Assembly: GCA_014773175.1 (NCBI GenBank)
Contig: VXCM01000342.1
Coordinates: 62,001-126,000 of the forward strand
DNA length: 64,000 nucleotides
Direction: 5' to 3'
DNA from: Lucifuga dentata
Lineage: Eukaryota; Chordata; Actinopteri; Ophidiiformes; Bythitidae
Made by a program: the position numbers and the translations under genes
Part shown: one piece after another, positions 17,002 through 30,100 of the stretch
Position numbering within the stretch: position 1 is the stretch's first letter
How the letters are laid out: each line of letters opens with the position of its first letter
Notes under the pieces: model-generated
What the model was told of the DNA's origin: nothing
Database searches by the model: none
Seen by the model: the letters and a program-made list of their open reading frames with translations, nothing else

Positions 17002-18280
17002 TGTCTGAATGTGAGCCAACCGTGCAGTTTATTGAAACTCTTTAACATCAACCTTAACGCCTACCCACTCTTATGTAATTACAACATATATTCAACGCTG
17101 CCAAAGCGAAGCATTAGGTGTGGCATTAACTTCTGGTGAAGCATTCACTACTGTGAACTATTAATCTCTTCATCTTTGACTATACTCAGAATATCCAGAT
17201 GATGCAGAGATTAGTCAACATGCTCTGGTTAGCTGTGGCGATAAAGTGGTTGATGATAAAAACAGATGCCAGAGCAGATGCTACGGCAGGCTGAATGCTG
17301 AGCACGAAAGTAGCATAAATACTAATACATCATCAGGGCAGCGATTACAGGACGGCGACACATCAAGAGATGATGGATAAATGCAACCATATTTACCATG
17401 CATGTGTTTCCATCATGTTTTACCAAAATACTTTTAGACTATCAGTTTTCCAAAATTTGCAAAATTTATTGTTCATTCAAATGTAATAAATTCTGATCAT
17501 GCCCCACTTATTCATGTAGTCCAGACAAATCAAAAGCATCATCAACTGATGCAGAATTAAATGCCAATGATCCCCAACTCATATTTATTACTTGTTAAAA
17601 AATGGATTCTAACTGGCCGTTGTGTGATTTATGAGGTCAAATATTGGCAGCATTTTTATAAAATTCTGAGAGTGGATTTTTTCTGTTGTCTTGTTTGTTC
17701 AGAGCAACAGGGATGCTCTGTTGCAGGGTGTCAAATATTGTGTAAAGGCTGAATCCAAAATAAAACTCAACCTAAGTCTGTTCAAGAGCCATGACACATC
17801 ACACTTATAAATAGAGCCAGAAGGTGAAAAGGTATCACACAAGCCTAAAATCAAATATTATGCAAACACACTGCCATAACCTGTGTCTTGTGCAATTTGA
17901 CAAATCCAGACGCACAGATGGAAAAAAGTGGAGGATGGAGAAGAGAGAGTAGGAAAGCAAAACAGAAATAATGGAGGAGTCATCTTGTGATCCTCGTGTG
18001 AAGTGACGGCCTAAAAATAATGTGGCTTCTTTCATTCTACCTTGAGAACAGAGTAGATCTAAGCAGGTTAGAAATGAATTCACCCAATCAGCATGACATA
18101 TAATTCAGATAAGTAAGGATGTGTGTGTGCGTGTGTGTGTGTGGTGGATAGCATGCAAGAAAAAGAGAGAAAAGAGTGTGTGTGGGACTGATAAGCAGCA
18201 CAGGCCGCAGGGGTTCTTTACAGTGCAGTCTGAACCTGTCATTTTCCTCAAACACACCTCCTGATACACACACGTGCACA

Positions 18281-18284
<4 letters not shown>

Positions 18285-18328
<44 letters not shown>
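18285..18328 (+). repeat. CA microsatellite
   Basis: About 22 AC units. Confidence 0.9.
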
Positions 18329-18330
<2 letters not shown>

Positions 18331-18453
18331 TACATGTTGCAGATAACCTCAACCCTGGCTATGTCACTCGCATCAATGCCAGCAAGGAGATGTATGCTTC
18401 CCTTTCTTCTCCTTATGAGAAGCTGCTGAATGAGCCTTCAATATGGGCCAAAA

Positions 18454-18485
18454 TGATTAAGGTTGCACTGATGCAACCTTAATCA
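18454..18485. repeat. Perfect 14-bp inverted repeat with 4-nt loop
   Basis: TGATTAAGGTTGCA (18454-18467), loop CTGA, TGCAACCTTAATCA (18472-18485). No T-run follows, and this is vertebrate DNA, so it is not called a terminator. Confidence 0.85.
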
Positions 18486-19200
18486 CTGGCACTCGCACTG
18501 ACAAAATGACCTCTCAGCTGCATAATTTCTGTGTGTATGTATGTTTCTGTATGACTGTTTGTGTGTTCTTGTCGTTACATGCCATTCAAGCTCACTTGCA
18601 AGCTGCTGACATATAATACGCCCAGACATAGCGAAACCCTGCCCGCAGATTTTGCCTCGCTAATTGTGGTTTCGTAAATCTCACAAGGCATTTGCTTGTG
18701 ACAAGTGTGCCGTACAATAGATGATTGACAGGTGCTATCCTTCAATATGAACTCTTCCTACACCTGTCTGGACAAATGCACCTCTTACCGGCATCTCATT
18801 GGCCTTCATTTCCGAAACATGGAAACATGAATCCACCAAAATTGCTATCCAAATAAATTTGAGACAAAAAGTAGGCTGTGCAGCTGCAGGATCACTTGCA
18901 CACACAGTCTAAATAGTTGTTCATGATGTTTGAGAGTTTCAAGGGGTGGCGAGTCATGCCATTACCTAAATGACTTTCCTATATTTACCTATTAGTCCAG
19001 ATTCTAGCTGCTGAGCTCAATTACCTTAGTACCACCAGAGGTTGTGAGATTTAGGCTGGTTTTGCTGTGCTAACTCAAGCAAGTAGTCCAATGTTCTACA
19101 GCATGCGTTAATTGTGTTTTCTATGCAGTCTCTAATAATCGCCGCTTCTTTAAAGATACACTTCAGACAATTTACAGATGAGTAAAAATACTCTACATTA

Positions 19201-19863
19201 GCTGCGTTTACATGGCACCTAATATTCCACTAATAATCAGAAGAATAGCCCAATCAGAATAAAAACACCTCAATCGGAAGAGACTGGCCTGATTCGGGCC
19301 GATCGGAAGGAATTTTCAATCAGGTTGAGAGAGGTAGTTTAAACCTTTCATAATCCATTCAATATGAAAATATTAGTGCCAAATAACCGTGTAAATGCTT
19401 AATCTGATAATTTCTCTCTGGTTGGAATAAATATATTCTTTTTATATGTTTGCCCTGCGTGAGGGTAACAGTAGCTGACCTTGCATTGAGATTGCTGCTT
19501 AACTAGAAAGAATAGCTATACTATTCCCAAATACTATTTGCAAATACTATTCCCAGGACATGGTGTGGGTCCATCTTGAAAACTGTAACAGGCGGAATGA
19601 ATGAATGAATGAATTAAATTTTCTCAGTAACGTTACAAAAAAAACTTCTTCTCCTTTATTTCTGGCAGATTGGATGCTTCACAGTGGGCGGAACACTTTG
19701 TGCATGTCAAAAAAGTTACATTCTGCTGAAATGTTTTGGAACATGTAAACGCACATCTTATCGGATCACTTTATTTAGTGTCCATGTAAACAGTTAAGTT
19801 GGAAGCTCTAATCAGAATGATTTCAATCAGGTAGAAGAAATATTTGTCCATGTAACCACAACC
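19201..19863. mobile_element. Non-autonomous TIR transposon, about 660 bp
   Basis: The left end GCTGCGTTTACATGG and the reverse complement of the right end GGTTGTGGTTACATGG form imperfect inverted repeats. Sub-terminal repeats of ATCAGAAT, AATCGGAA and GTAAACGCACATCTTATCGG recur in both halves. TTA lies just outside each end, at 19198-19200 and 19865-19867 with a one-base offset. That would fit a 3-bp target as in PIF/Harbinger, but this is tentative. There is no transposase frame. Confidence 0.55.
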
Positions 19864-20829
19864 ATTAACTGATATTTTGTCCAATATGTTCAGTATACTA
19901 CCAAAACGGGTTTAAAAGCACATATACTCTTTTCTTCCTCAGTCCAGAATCTATGATTATGCAAACTTGCTCTGGTTACACTCTGTTTTAAGCACGATAA
20001 GTAATAGCCCAAACAAACCACACATAATGAAGACATCAAAGTGCTTGTAATTATGTTATATGTCTTCATTTTCAGAATCATGACTGATTGGCTTCCGCTG
20101 ATTTGTGATGTCACAAATTAAACTCGTACTCACACCTCACCAACTCAAATTTCAACACAGAAGAGATTATTCTTCTCCTTCAGCAAAGGAAAGTGAAAAT
20201 GTGAAGCCTTGTAGCGGCAACTCTGCATGAACACCAGTCTAAAGTGCATAGTAACCATTAAAAAAAATGTAGAGGGGGTCTTTAATGTTTCCATTTCCTC
20301 ACATATTCGCATGCTGAAACTAATTTGGGTTTTTGTTGACTGCTGTTGCCTTCTCAGATTGAATCTGGCAGACGGGGCCATTCCTCAGGATAGCTTGGCA
20401 ATACTCTGCAACTCCCTGCTGAGTGTTTGTTTGTTGTGTCAGCTAATGTGGTAAATTATGATGTTAATAGTATGGCGGGTCTGATAGTGGAGGATACTGG
20501 TCATGCTGTGAACCGCTGGAAGGAAAAGCAGCTTCCTGTTGTTTTTGGGTAGTGCTTAACTTTTAATCTCTCTCCTTTCTTCTCCCTCTTTATCTATAAC
20601 ATCAATATGTAAGTTATTGTTCATCTCAGGGTTGATCTCACTATTTCCTTAATTTTTTCATTCTCTTTCCACATAAACAGAAAATCTACAATACATCTTT
20701 AAATTAGGAAAATGAGGAGATAAAGCTAGGAGGGCGGAGAAGCAGAATATTGCTGGAGATTACTATTCCAAAACTGGTAATTGGTAATATTCAAATCTGC
20801 TGCTAATCGGTCTGCAGAGGATGAAAGAC

Positions 20830-20852
20830 AAAAAAAAAAAAAAAAAAAAAAA
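20830..20852 (+). repeat. Poly-A run
   Basis: 23 consecutive A bases with no retroposon body recognised upstream. Confidence 0.85.
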
Positions 20853-21015
20853 GTCCCTGTCTGGGATGAGATTTAGAAAGACGGAGAGAGTAGAGGTGTC
20901 AGAGCTGTGATGAATATTCAGCTGTTGACATTTAGTGTGGAGAACTGAGAATGTGAGGGTGGGATGATGCCAAGTTAGAGTAAGAGCATTACAGAATACG
21001 GGAGAGATACGGGGN

Positions 21016-21050
<35 letters not shown>
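21016..21050 (+). repeat. CA microsatellite after gap N 21015
   Basis: About 17 AC units starting immediately after an N. Confidence 0.85.
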
Positions 21051-21053
<3 letters not shown>

Positions 21054-21669
21054 CGATTTCCAGAATGGAGACCCGATGTCACTGCTGTAATTAATGAGAC
21101 TTGTTAATGACTGTTATTGTCGGTTGAGTTTTTGAAACCTGTTTAGTGACAGCCTGGAAAATCTGGGTCACATTCTCATAGTCTACTCATTAAACCTATT
21201 CAGCTCTCACTCAGCCATTAGCTGTTTATTCAGCTATTCAGATAATGCAGATGTTTTCTTCTCCCGACTTCAGACGCTGCTCTCAGATTTAGAGGCTCTA
21301 TCACAGAGACTGACAAACTCTTGTGTTATTTTTGGGGAGAGATAAAAAAGACATATCAGAGAAAAAATGAGAGTGAAAAAACAAGTGAAAGGATGGAAAG
21401 ATGCAAAGAAATTGTGTCTTTAAGTTGTGGTTTACAGAAGCTGTTGATGAAGTTAATGACCTCTTTCGCCTCTGTAACAAAGTTTGTGCTAAAGCCAAAA
21501 CTCAAGAGAATTACTGATCCAAACAGTCATGTCTTTACCAATAAGAGAAAATATTAATGTCTATGGAGAGAACACAAAAAGATGCAGAAAATAAGACAGT
21601 GTGGCCCCATTTGAAACTCAGATTAGAACTCCAGATACATTACCCATTTAAAGAAAGGAATGCATGTTA

Positions 21670-22105
21670 ATACATGATGTGAATACATGCAGGACCCACC
21701 TTAAAATTCAATGTTTTGCCTGCAAACATATATGTCTGAATGTAGAAGTTATGGACGTTTAAGCCGTTTTTTCCTAGGACTACATTCTCTGGCGGAGACA
21801 TGCATTTTCTTCCACGCAGCTCCATGTTGGACCTGTTAATAAAAGTTACTTCAACAAAAAATTTAATAGACGTCACATTCACTATGGTGGATTATCTCAA
21901 GCACTTTTCAGGTCTTTACCAGTTGATTTTTATAACACACTGAAATAAACTGAAAGCAATGGCAGTCTGGAAGGTAGAAAAAAACTTACATTTACCGCTC
22001 CGGTAGTATGTTTTGGGAAATGGTTATTCATAATATAATGTGTATTCAGGTTGTATATCTTGGACTCAAACATGCAAAACCACCGGTATAGTCCTTTAAC
22101 AACAT
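21670..22105 (-). mobile_element. Copy 1 of the TTAAAGG-end TIR family, truncated
   Basis: Read on the minus strand from 22105 this begins TTAAAGGACTATACCGGTGG, then GCATGTTTGAGTCC and CCATTTCCCAAAACATACTA. It follows the plus-strand copy at 55566-56153 block by block: a 'GCCATTG.TTTCAGTT' block, 'AAAATCAACT.GT', and 'GCAAAACATTGA.TTTTAAGG' with TGGGT after it. The second terminus is not recognisable, so this copy is decayed or truncated near 21670. A 71-codon minus-strand frame inside (21667-21882) is open here but broken in the other copy. Confidence 0.6.
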
Positions 22106-25100
22106 AATGACCCCCTACTGAGGTCTGATCACAGATCTCAATCAGAATCCAGATTATGGAAACACTTTTTAATGCAAAGTGTAAACAGAGCCTGAGTGTA
22201 CAGCGTTAAAAATGACGTGGACAAGCATGACATATAATCGAGCAGACAGGTAGTCAAACACACACAGACACACACAATAATGCTATATACTGTATGTTGT
22301 AAACATGTATCTGTATAAAGAGGAGCATGCAAAAATGTACACACCTGAATGCCTCTCAATGAATACTCACAGCTCCACATGCAGGCTAATGAATACATTC
22401 TGCAACAGCTTAAGTCACGGCAGATAATGAAGTATTGTTGCATAATTAAAGGGGATGAATCAAAAGGTAATTTACAGTAACTTCTTATCCAGTGCTAAAA
22501 GGCAGGTTGAAAAGGAGGAAGGGAAGGAAGGTGGGAGGTGTTGCACACACTTACATCCCCATCCCAGGAAGCCTTTTGAAGTTGTGAGTGAAGTGGGGTT
22601 TTTAAAACAGGAATTAGAAGAAAATTAACCCTTGTACCTCCATGTGTCACACATGACATAAATGCCATCACCCCAGGAATGTTCAAACATGCACAACAAA
22701 GACGCACATACACACAAACCACATTGGAGCAGGAAGCAGAATGTTTCAACATATGAAGACAAAAACAGTCCACTATTTCCCGTCGATAAATTTTTCCCAC
22801 CTTTCCACCTGCCTCTCCTTTCATTTCTCTCTCCATTCATCCATTCCTCCATCCATCCCCCTCCAAAGCCTCCAGTCAGCTATAGAATTCCATTACAGCC
22901 TAGTGATGCAGCACTTCAGAGGAGGTGAGGGGGAGGGCTGCATGTGTGTGTGTCAGTGTGACACGTGCAATCCAGTGTAAATGAGAGATTTTTTCGCTTT
23001 GCTTTTTGCAGGAAATCTGATTATCAAACACACAACAATAATGTCCCCAGCCAGTGTTTATCCTGCAGTGTGTGCAAATTGTTAAGCTCGGCTAAAAACA
23101 AAACAAAACAAAAAAAAAAACACAAAGAAAGCAAGGTGTAATGTCTTAGGAGTGTGTGTGTTTTGGAGTAGTACCACTAGAAGTGCAATTTTTTTTCATG
23201 AATTCTAAACAGTTGACAAAAGTAAATGCAAATCAATGTGGTTTAGCATAATCTAGAACAAGAACAAGAGGTCATAACAAGAATATGTAATCAAGTAATG
23301 TGTAAAATCTGTAAACAAGTGGCCAGAACTTTTCTAACAGATGCATCATATGTACTGTTTCAATAATGGCCACGTCTCAAATAATAGATGCAGTTCATAG
23401 TTTGTTCAAACAAAAGAGGGAAGACCCAAATCAAGGCTGGGTAAAGAAAAAATGAGGGAAAAAATAAATTAGTTGTACCACAATGGTTAGTATGATATTA
23501 TAAATTTAGCATCCATTAATTTACATTTCCACAGAATTAATTATGTCAATATGACAATACAGTTGTGTCATACTCACTATTCTGTTGCTCTGAGTTTCCT
23601 GAGAAATAATATTCCTTATTTACTTATTCATTTATTCTGATTGACTCTGCTTTGCTGTGCTTTCATTAAGTGAAACTGCTCTGAATGAAATTTAACATTT
23701 CCTGTAAACATTTCATAATAAAAGTCTTCAAGAGAGATGTAGGCCCAACAAATGTTAAACTCATATTCACAGCAAACAGCAGCGACAGCAAATCAAACAG
23801 AAAGGCCTTCTTACTAAAAGTGATAAAACTCATATTCATATTTCATTCATATCTGGTTCAACATAATTTTTGTTGGTTATTTCTGTTTCTATAAACCTTT
23901 TCCCATAAATCTGTTTCTATGGCCATTTTACTTATATTCTGATGAATCCACTTCCAGTACTTTTTTTTTTTTTTTTTTTTGCAATATTTAACCTTATTTT
24001 TTGTCAAATTTTAGTTTCCATGGTAGCAATGGATGAAATATTGCTGTTACATGGTAGGTCTGAATGATTAAGTAAGATTAGATATGATTATACCTTTCAG
24101 AGGAGAAATTATGACTTTCATAACAAGAAGAGAGAGTTCTATTTGAAATCTTCCTGGTAGTTCTTTCTCTCCAACATCAAATAACTTGTGAGAATTCCAA
24201 TCAATACACCTCTTACTTTATCCTTTAGAGCATGCCAGTGTTAACTGACCAAATGGTAACTGTGAGCTTGTTGGCCTCGCACTGCTTCAGACGTAAAAAC
24301 ATGCTATTAAAGAGTTATATACACTGAAAATACCAAGTTAAGGATAGCTAAACTCACAGAAGAGAAATTATTAACATCCAGGAAGTTGCAGACAGCTGCA
24401 GACTGCAAGCTTTTAGAATACAAAACGACACAGACAAAAGGCAACGGAATCTGACCGCATTAACTGAGAGACATTTCGCTGAGAAAAAACAGACTTTCAT
24501 CTCCAATAGAGTTCCCCTCTTTTCAATTAGATTGTTTCTGCATTTCCACTGGTGAATAATTCACAGGCAGAACCATCAGCAGACATGCCCAGTTGTATAA
24601 ATGTTTTAGTGTGTGCGTGTGGGGGCTGAGTGACGTCGAAGATGATAGTGTGGGGTTGAAGAGTGGAAATATTTTTAGTGGAGTTTCCTGTGCTTCCAAA
24701 CATTTTCTTCTGTCTCTCTTTCTCTCCGCCCCCCATGGACAAGATAAACTATATAAGGTTCTCCTTCCATATTTTCCTGTATGGAAGATGTCAACTCCAA
24801 TACACATCATCTGAAACAGCAAAAAGTCGAAAATAGCCGCAATGTGGGTTGGACATCTTGAAGGGGAGAAAGACCTGCAAGAAAACCAATGCTCCTGTGT
24901 TATATTTTTGCCTTCATAATGCTCACTCGCTTTATGTGAGAAACAGATTTATGACAGGGACGATCACAAATTTAAATCCTCAAACTAGCTGATAAAAGCT
25001 GAATAAGTAAACAACATTCCCTTTCTGAATTGTCTGGAAAGTCTAACCACGGGAGTACTGGGCAGTCCCAGATGTAAATATGTCACACAATTGATTTTGT

Positions 25101-26248
25101 TATTTTTTTGATTATTGTTATATTGTTATATGTTGGCTTTTTGCCCCAAATATAATCCTGGAACATCTTTCAGAAAAATTGGTAGAGAGAGAAAAGAATG
25201 GGAAAGAAAATGGAGTGTTACTAATGTCCCAAACTGCATCCCCATGTCACAGCTTAACACACAGCTGTGTTAGTGTTTTACATGGGAAACCCTAAAGCCG
25301 TGAAAATAAATGGATCTCACACTCAGGACTTCAATTGTCTTATTTTCATATTATTTTTGAGGAAGGATAAAATAAAGCAAACTGGTAAAGATTCTATAAA
25401 ACTAAAAACAAAAATTTTTAAATGTAAATTCCAATGGAAATGAAATCTTTTAGTTAATGTTTATTAAACAATATCTTTTTACTTTACACTCACAAACACA
25501 AATTTAACAAAATAAAATCGAGGTTACAAATGCGGCATATGAAACATATATATTGTAAAATTTGGCATATCTTATTATTTGCCAATACTAAAATATATCA
25601 GCTGATAATAATGGCCTCTCAAAATGCCTTATCAGTCAGGCTTTATTGGTTCTGTCTCATCCATTCAGTTAAAATCCATTGATTCACTTTTTGTTAATTT
25701 TTGTCAACGTCAGTCAAACACAACATGAAAGTCTCCCTTCATGCACCTGTGATGCTGAGAAACTCAAAGTGTGAAGCAAAGATGGCCGACTCAATTTGGT
25801 GATAAGTGTGAGGGCAGAAGGCAAACCAACACAGAATGAGCTCTGGCTGGAAACAGGGTCTGATTCACACGTTAACAGGAACAACACTAGCAGACACCAT
25901 TCTTGTGTAGTTGGCTGTAACCATAGATACCTCACGAGGAAAGCCTGCTGACGTTTCCTCGGATTTTGTCAGCTCTGACCCTAAAACCAGTCAGTTATTA
26001 GCACAGACGCTACAGTGTGGGAGTATAAAATAATTATCCAGGCCATTTGAGAGATGTTTAAATTCAATCGTTTTTATTCTGTTATCTTACATTATTTGTT
26101 TTGCTTATTCTTTAAATGTTTTTTGTTGTTGTTGTTGTTGTTAGCTTTTGCTCATCATTCAATTACTTCTATTACTATCAGACTGAGACTTATGATTTGC
26201 TGCAGACACAGCAGCACAAACAGCAAATTAACTGGTAAATGCAAAGTT

Positions 26249-26373
26249 CAGTTCTGTATGAATGCAGTCCAAGATATGGAAACATTGGTACAGTTGTTTA
26301 TTGTAAATATNCAGTTCTGTATGAATGCAGTCCAAGATATGGAAACATTGGTACAGTTGTTTATTGTAAATAT
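26249..26373. repeat. Exact 62-bp duplication around N 26311 (assembly artefact)
   Basis: 26249-26310 and 26312-26373 are identical unique sequence. The single N between them marks a failed overlap merge. The 135-codon open frame crossing it is therefore not real. Confidence 0.85.
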
Positions 26374-26672
26374 GTGTGCTGTTGATTTTTTTTTTCTGTA
26401 CTTCTGTTTTTATGTGAATTTTATGCTGTGTGTCATTTTTATGGACCAAGAGTCTGAATAAAAGCTCTACTACTACTACTGCTACTAATAACTGTGCTGA
26501 AGCTCAAAGTTAATTACATCTTTTTGCATCAAAATAGTGGGAATATTCTGCCATTCTAAGAAAACAAAAGTGTGGACAACAAATTTTCTGGGAAATTAAG
26601 CGGACCGCAATAAGAGATGGGATGTAGAATTTGGAAAATTTAATTCAAAATCATTGTAACATGATATGTGAG

Positions 26673-26708
26673 TGTGTCAGCTCTTTGAATTGTGTCAGCT
26701 CTTTGAAT
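26673..26708 (+). repeat. Two perfect tandem copies of an 18-mer
   Basis: TGTGTCAGCTCTTTGAAT at 26673-26690 is repeated at 26691-26708, 30 bp before the distal end of hAT-like copy 1. It is a small replication-slippage duplication. Confidence 0.85.
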
Positions 26709-26737
26709 GGTTTCTTCCATTTTTTCCTTATATGATA

Positions 26738-27061
26738 AGGCAGTCATCCTCAAAATCTGGACTCTGGATCTGGACGACCGAACCACAACTGTCTCCAGAC
26801 TCTGAGCAAATTCTACTTTTCATATGTATTATTTGTATTATCTGCAGGACATCGCTGTGACACATCGAGTCAAAAGTCTCCACTTTCCACTTTCGCCACT
26901 GCAAAGTGAAACTGAATGTCCAACTGAGAGTTGACAGCAAAGCTAGTTTTGTCAGCGTCCCGACCATGGCTTGACCGACTTTAATAAACGGACCTTCGTC
27001 TAAATGAAAATTTTCTTTGTGGACCTTTAAGATTTGTATTTGAGTTATTTGAGTACCCCTG
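26738..27061 (-). mobile_element. hAT-like non-autonomous element, copy 1
   Basis: Read on the minus strand it starts CAGGGGTACTC at 27061, a typical hAT-type terminus, and continues through TCAGAGTCTGGAGACAGT to a block ending GAGGATGACTGC at 26738. It matches, in the opposite orientation, the element at 37108-37424. The frame of 79 codons on the minus strand is shared in part with the other copy but shows no transposase domain. The distal end and target-site duplication are not identified. Confidence 0.6.
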
Positions 27062-27079
27062 TGATAAGGTTTTTAGGGA

Positions 27080-27195
27080 GTTTGTCTAAGAGAGCTTGGG
27101 TTGGGTCAGGAGTCATTGATATGTGGTCCTGTAAAGCCCTTTGAGACACTGTCTGTGATATTGGGCTATACAAATAAACTACACTTGACTTAACT
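27080..27195 (+). mobile_element. LINE 3' tail (CR1/L2/Rex1-like)
   Basis: TGGTCCTGTAAAGCCCTTTG, then GAGACACTGTCTGTGATATT and GGGCTATACAAATAAACTAC, ending in CTTGACTTAACTTG. This is the 3' end of a common fish LINE with an ACTTG-type simple tail. Only the tail is present, as usual for 5'-truncated insertions. It abuts the hAT-like copy ending at 27061. The clade is recalled, not searched. Confidence 0.55.
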
Positions 27196-30100
27196 TGTAA
27201 GCAAAGGAGAAGCACAGAATTACACACTAAATCCACACATTTGCCCATAATTCATGTGACGAGAGGTTTTAAGTCAACCTTATCAACTCTTAGCCTGTAT
27301 CCACCAGACAGTATGTTTTCGTGGAAGTTAAAACATTTTATTATATTTATAGATTATACTCAAATTAAGGCAATACATTTTTTTCAAGCATCATGTAATT
27401 ACTGTAAACAGCTCAAAATCAACATAAACTGACTTGCAAAATTGACCTAACTTCCAAGTGTTAAGTAGATTTACAGTCAGGGAAAACAGAATCCTTTTGA
27501 TTTCTTCTCATTTTTGCCTAAATTGCAATGCAGATAAAAATTGGAGCATAGTGTACATGTAAACATACTGAGTGTGTTGCAGTGCTGCAGTCCATTCCAC
27601 TCTCTATCCTAGTTCTCATAACAGAACCCCAACAGAGGCTCAGACGGGCAGATAGTAAAGTCAGTCTGTGTACCAAAGCAGCGTAATTAAAACAGTTAAT
27701 GGACTAGAGTTTGATTAGTCAGAAGCATGGGATGGAAACATAAACGGCTGCAGTTTGCCATTATCTCCACATGTATTCCACATCCTAATGTCTGCTATTA
27801 AAAGAATAACACTAAAACAGCCTATGAAAAAGATTTTAGTCTTTTTTAATTGCGTTGTCGTAAGTTATAATTATGGCTTCCCTCCAATGCTTTTTGAAGG
27901 AAAAAAAAATAGTGTCGCTGCAAAGAAGGGGTGCTAGCATTAATGCTGACAGATGGAGGTTATGATAATGAGAAGGATGCATGAGTTTAAGTGTAATTTT
28001 GTCATGCAAGCAGCATCAGTTAATTATGAAGAATGGGCCAGTGAATGTATTAGTAACTGACTGTGTGTGGAGATTGAAGACATTGATCGGCACGGCTATC
28101 TCTCTTCCCTCCATGTCAGCTGCACATCAAATAGAGATAGAGGGTATAGCTGATCCAGTGCAGAATGAATGAGAGACAGGTTTCACATGCACATGTACAT
28201 ACACATCCAGACAGGCATGCATACACATAATGTACACACACAATCTTCAGTCAACACCTGTATCATTTACCTGCGCTTCTCATTTCACATCATCATCTCC
28301 TACATGTAATCATCTTCTTCTTCGTCTCATAGAGGACAGAGAGAACAGTGCTATTTACCTCTCACGTGCTTATACAATGTGTGGTTGCTGCCTATATCTT
28401 TGTTCCTCATCTTGTTGACATCTCATTTTCACCCATCACTTTTTTTTTCTGTCCCTGATTGAACACAGCTGTCACACAACCTGCTCAACACAACAAACAT
28501 TTGTCCTTCGCATGTCTCATGTGTGACTGCAGCAACCTTGAGATGGGATGAATTTGGCCTAGCATAGACAGCAGTAGAAATCTCTCTCTCTCTACACCTC
28601 TCTCATTCCTTCCTTTCTCCTCCCATAAACACAAACTTGCACGGACACTCACGTACACACGCTCACAAGTATCTCTCTCTCAACATGTGATGTGTGCTAA
28701 AGCCCTGTGGGAAGTAGGTGAGGTGTCAGCAGTGATCTGATAGTGCTGAGGTGGTCCAAATGCATCCCATGATTCCTCTTAACCCTGATCCTCTCACTGC
28801 ACCCATCTTGAAAATCCTCCCTTGTGTTGTCCCTGTAGCTGTGGAAGATGAGCTTACAATTCTCAGGCCAGGGTCTTAAATGCATTGTGATTTTTTTTTT
28901 TTTTTTTTTTTTAATGGCTAACTGGCAAAACTTCAAACTTTAAATACACCAGTTGAACTAAAGGACCTTGTGGAAATAAGTTTTAAAAACTTCAATTAAT
29001 TCTAATTATCGTTCCTGTTTGAAAATTATTGCCCAGGTCGGCCAAAGCCTGCAGGCACGCTCTGTTAGGCCTGAAGAACGCTGAGGAAGTTAGTTTTGGA
29101 AGCACAGAGGTAACCCTGCAGGTGAACTCTGAGACGTTGTTGCTGCAAGTTTTAATGAAGAGGTAATCATGCGGAAATTACAGTTGAGCAATCATTGATT
29201 AATAACTACATGTTTTACAAGCAGGTCAGGGATTGGTGAGGCTACATTGGATCCCTCAGATTAACTGCTCTGATTGGTTCAGTAAAAACACAGCCGGTCG
29301 AGTGTGCAATGACTAGAGTTAGATAAATGGGCTCATAACTTCCCTAAAGTTCTCTTTTTTTTTCCTCCACCCCCCTCTCGTTTTCTTCATTTGTATGCAA
29401 AGTCCAATCCCTTAGGCTCCCTTTCCTTCTCTTTAATTTTCAGCCATCTTTTTTTAATCAATTTTCTTTTATCTCGGGGAAGTTATTTTAATACTCCTAC
29501 ATCTTATTTCATTCTCAGCAAGACTGTGTGGGGATATCAATTATTCAATGGAGAAGGAGCTGAGGAATATGTTAATATTGATTAAGGGTTCGCCACACCT
29601 AAGAAGATTACACTATCTTATCACTATGCCAGAGTGCTGCATTAGCCAGGCAAATTAAGGGACACATAGATACACTGTGTTATATATACAGTGATGTAAG
29701 AACATTTGTGTCTCTGCCATGTTTGGATCAGTGATTAAAAGCCTATTTACACTATGTGACTAGCAGTAAAGGGAGACATGCCCTGCATTCACAATGAATC
29801 ATACAGCACTTTAAAGCTTAACTCTTTAATTGCACTAAAGAAATAAAATCAGCCTCATGGCCACAGAACAGCTAAATACATTGTACCAGGCTAAACAACT
29901 GAGCTGGAATCCAGACGGTCTTGTATGACATGAATTCTAGAAACATCCTGGGTTGTCATGTATTGTGTTATTTTATCCAAACCATTGTGATGCTGGTGTC
30001 CTCGCTGCTGCTTTTATTGCCACAGGCTACAGCACTGGTTTGGGGCAGCGATACCAGAGATACTGTGGCATTTGTATCTCATTCCCCCAGAGCCCTGCAG

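Larger units (their letters stand above)
15066..19200. other. Intergenic: no gene seen
   Basis: Begins just after the tafa3-like poly(A) site. AT-rich, with the TG/CA tracts at 16.7-17.0 and 18.3 kb, the hairpin at 18454 and the repeat relic at 15508. No open frame has recognisable content. Confidence 0.6.
19864..26737. other. Intergenic: no gene seen apart from the listed repeats
   Basis: Contains the TIR copy at 21670-22105, a CA tract, poly-A and poly-T runs and the duplicated segment at 26311. Open frames are short and unremarkable. Confidence 0.6.

Noticed and set aside
18345..18482. A 45-codon open frame after a possible CAG acceptor, ending in TAA inside a hairpin
   Set aside because: No recognisable protein similarity, upstream sequence is a CA repeat, and a frame this short is likely by chance (roughly one in nine).
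26054..26461. 135-codon open frame with an internal repeat
   Set aside because: The repeat is the 62-bp assembly duplication around N 26311, and the remaining frame has no coding character.
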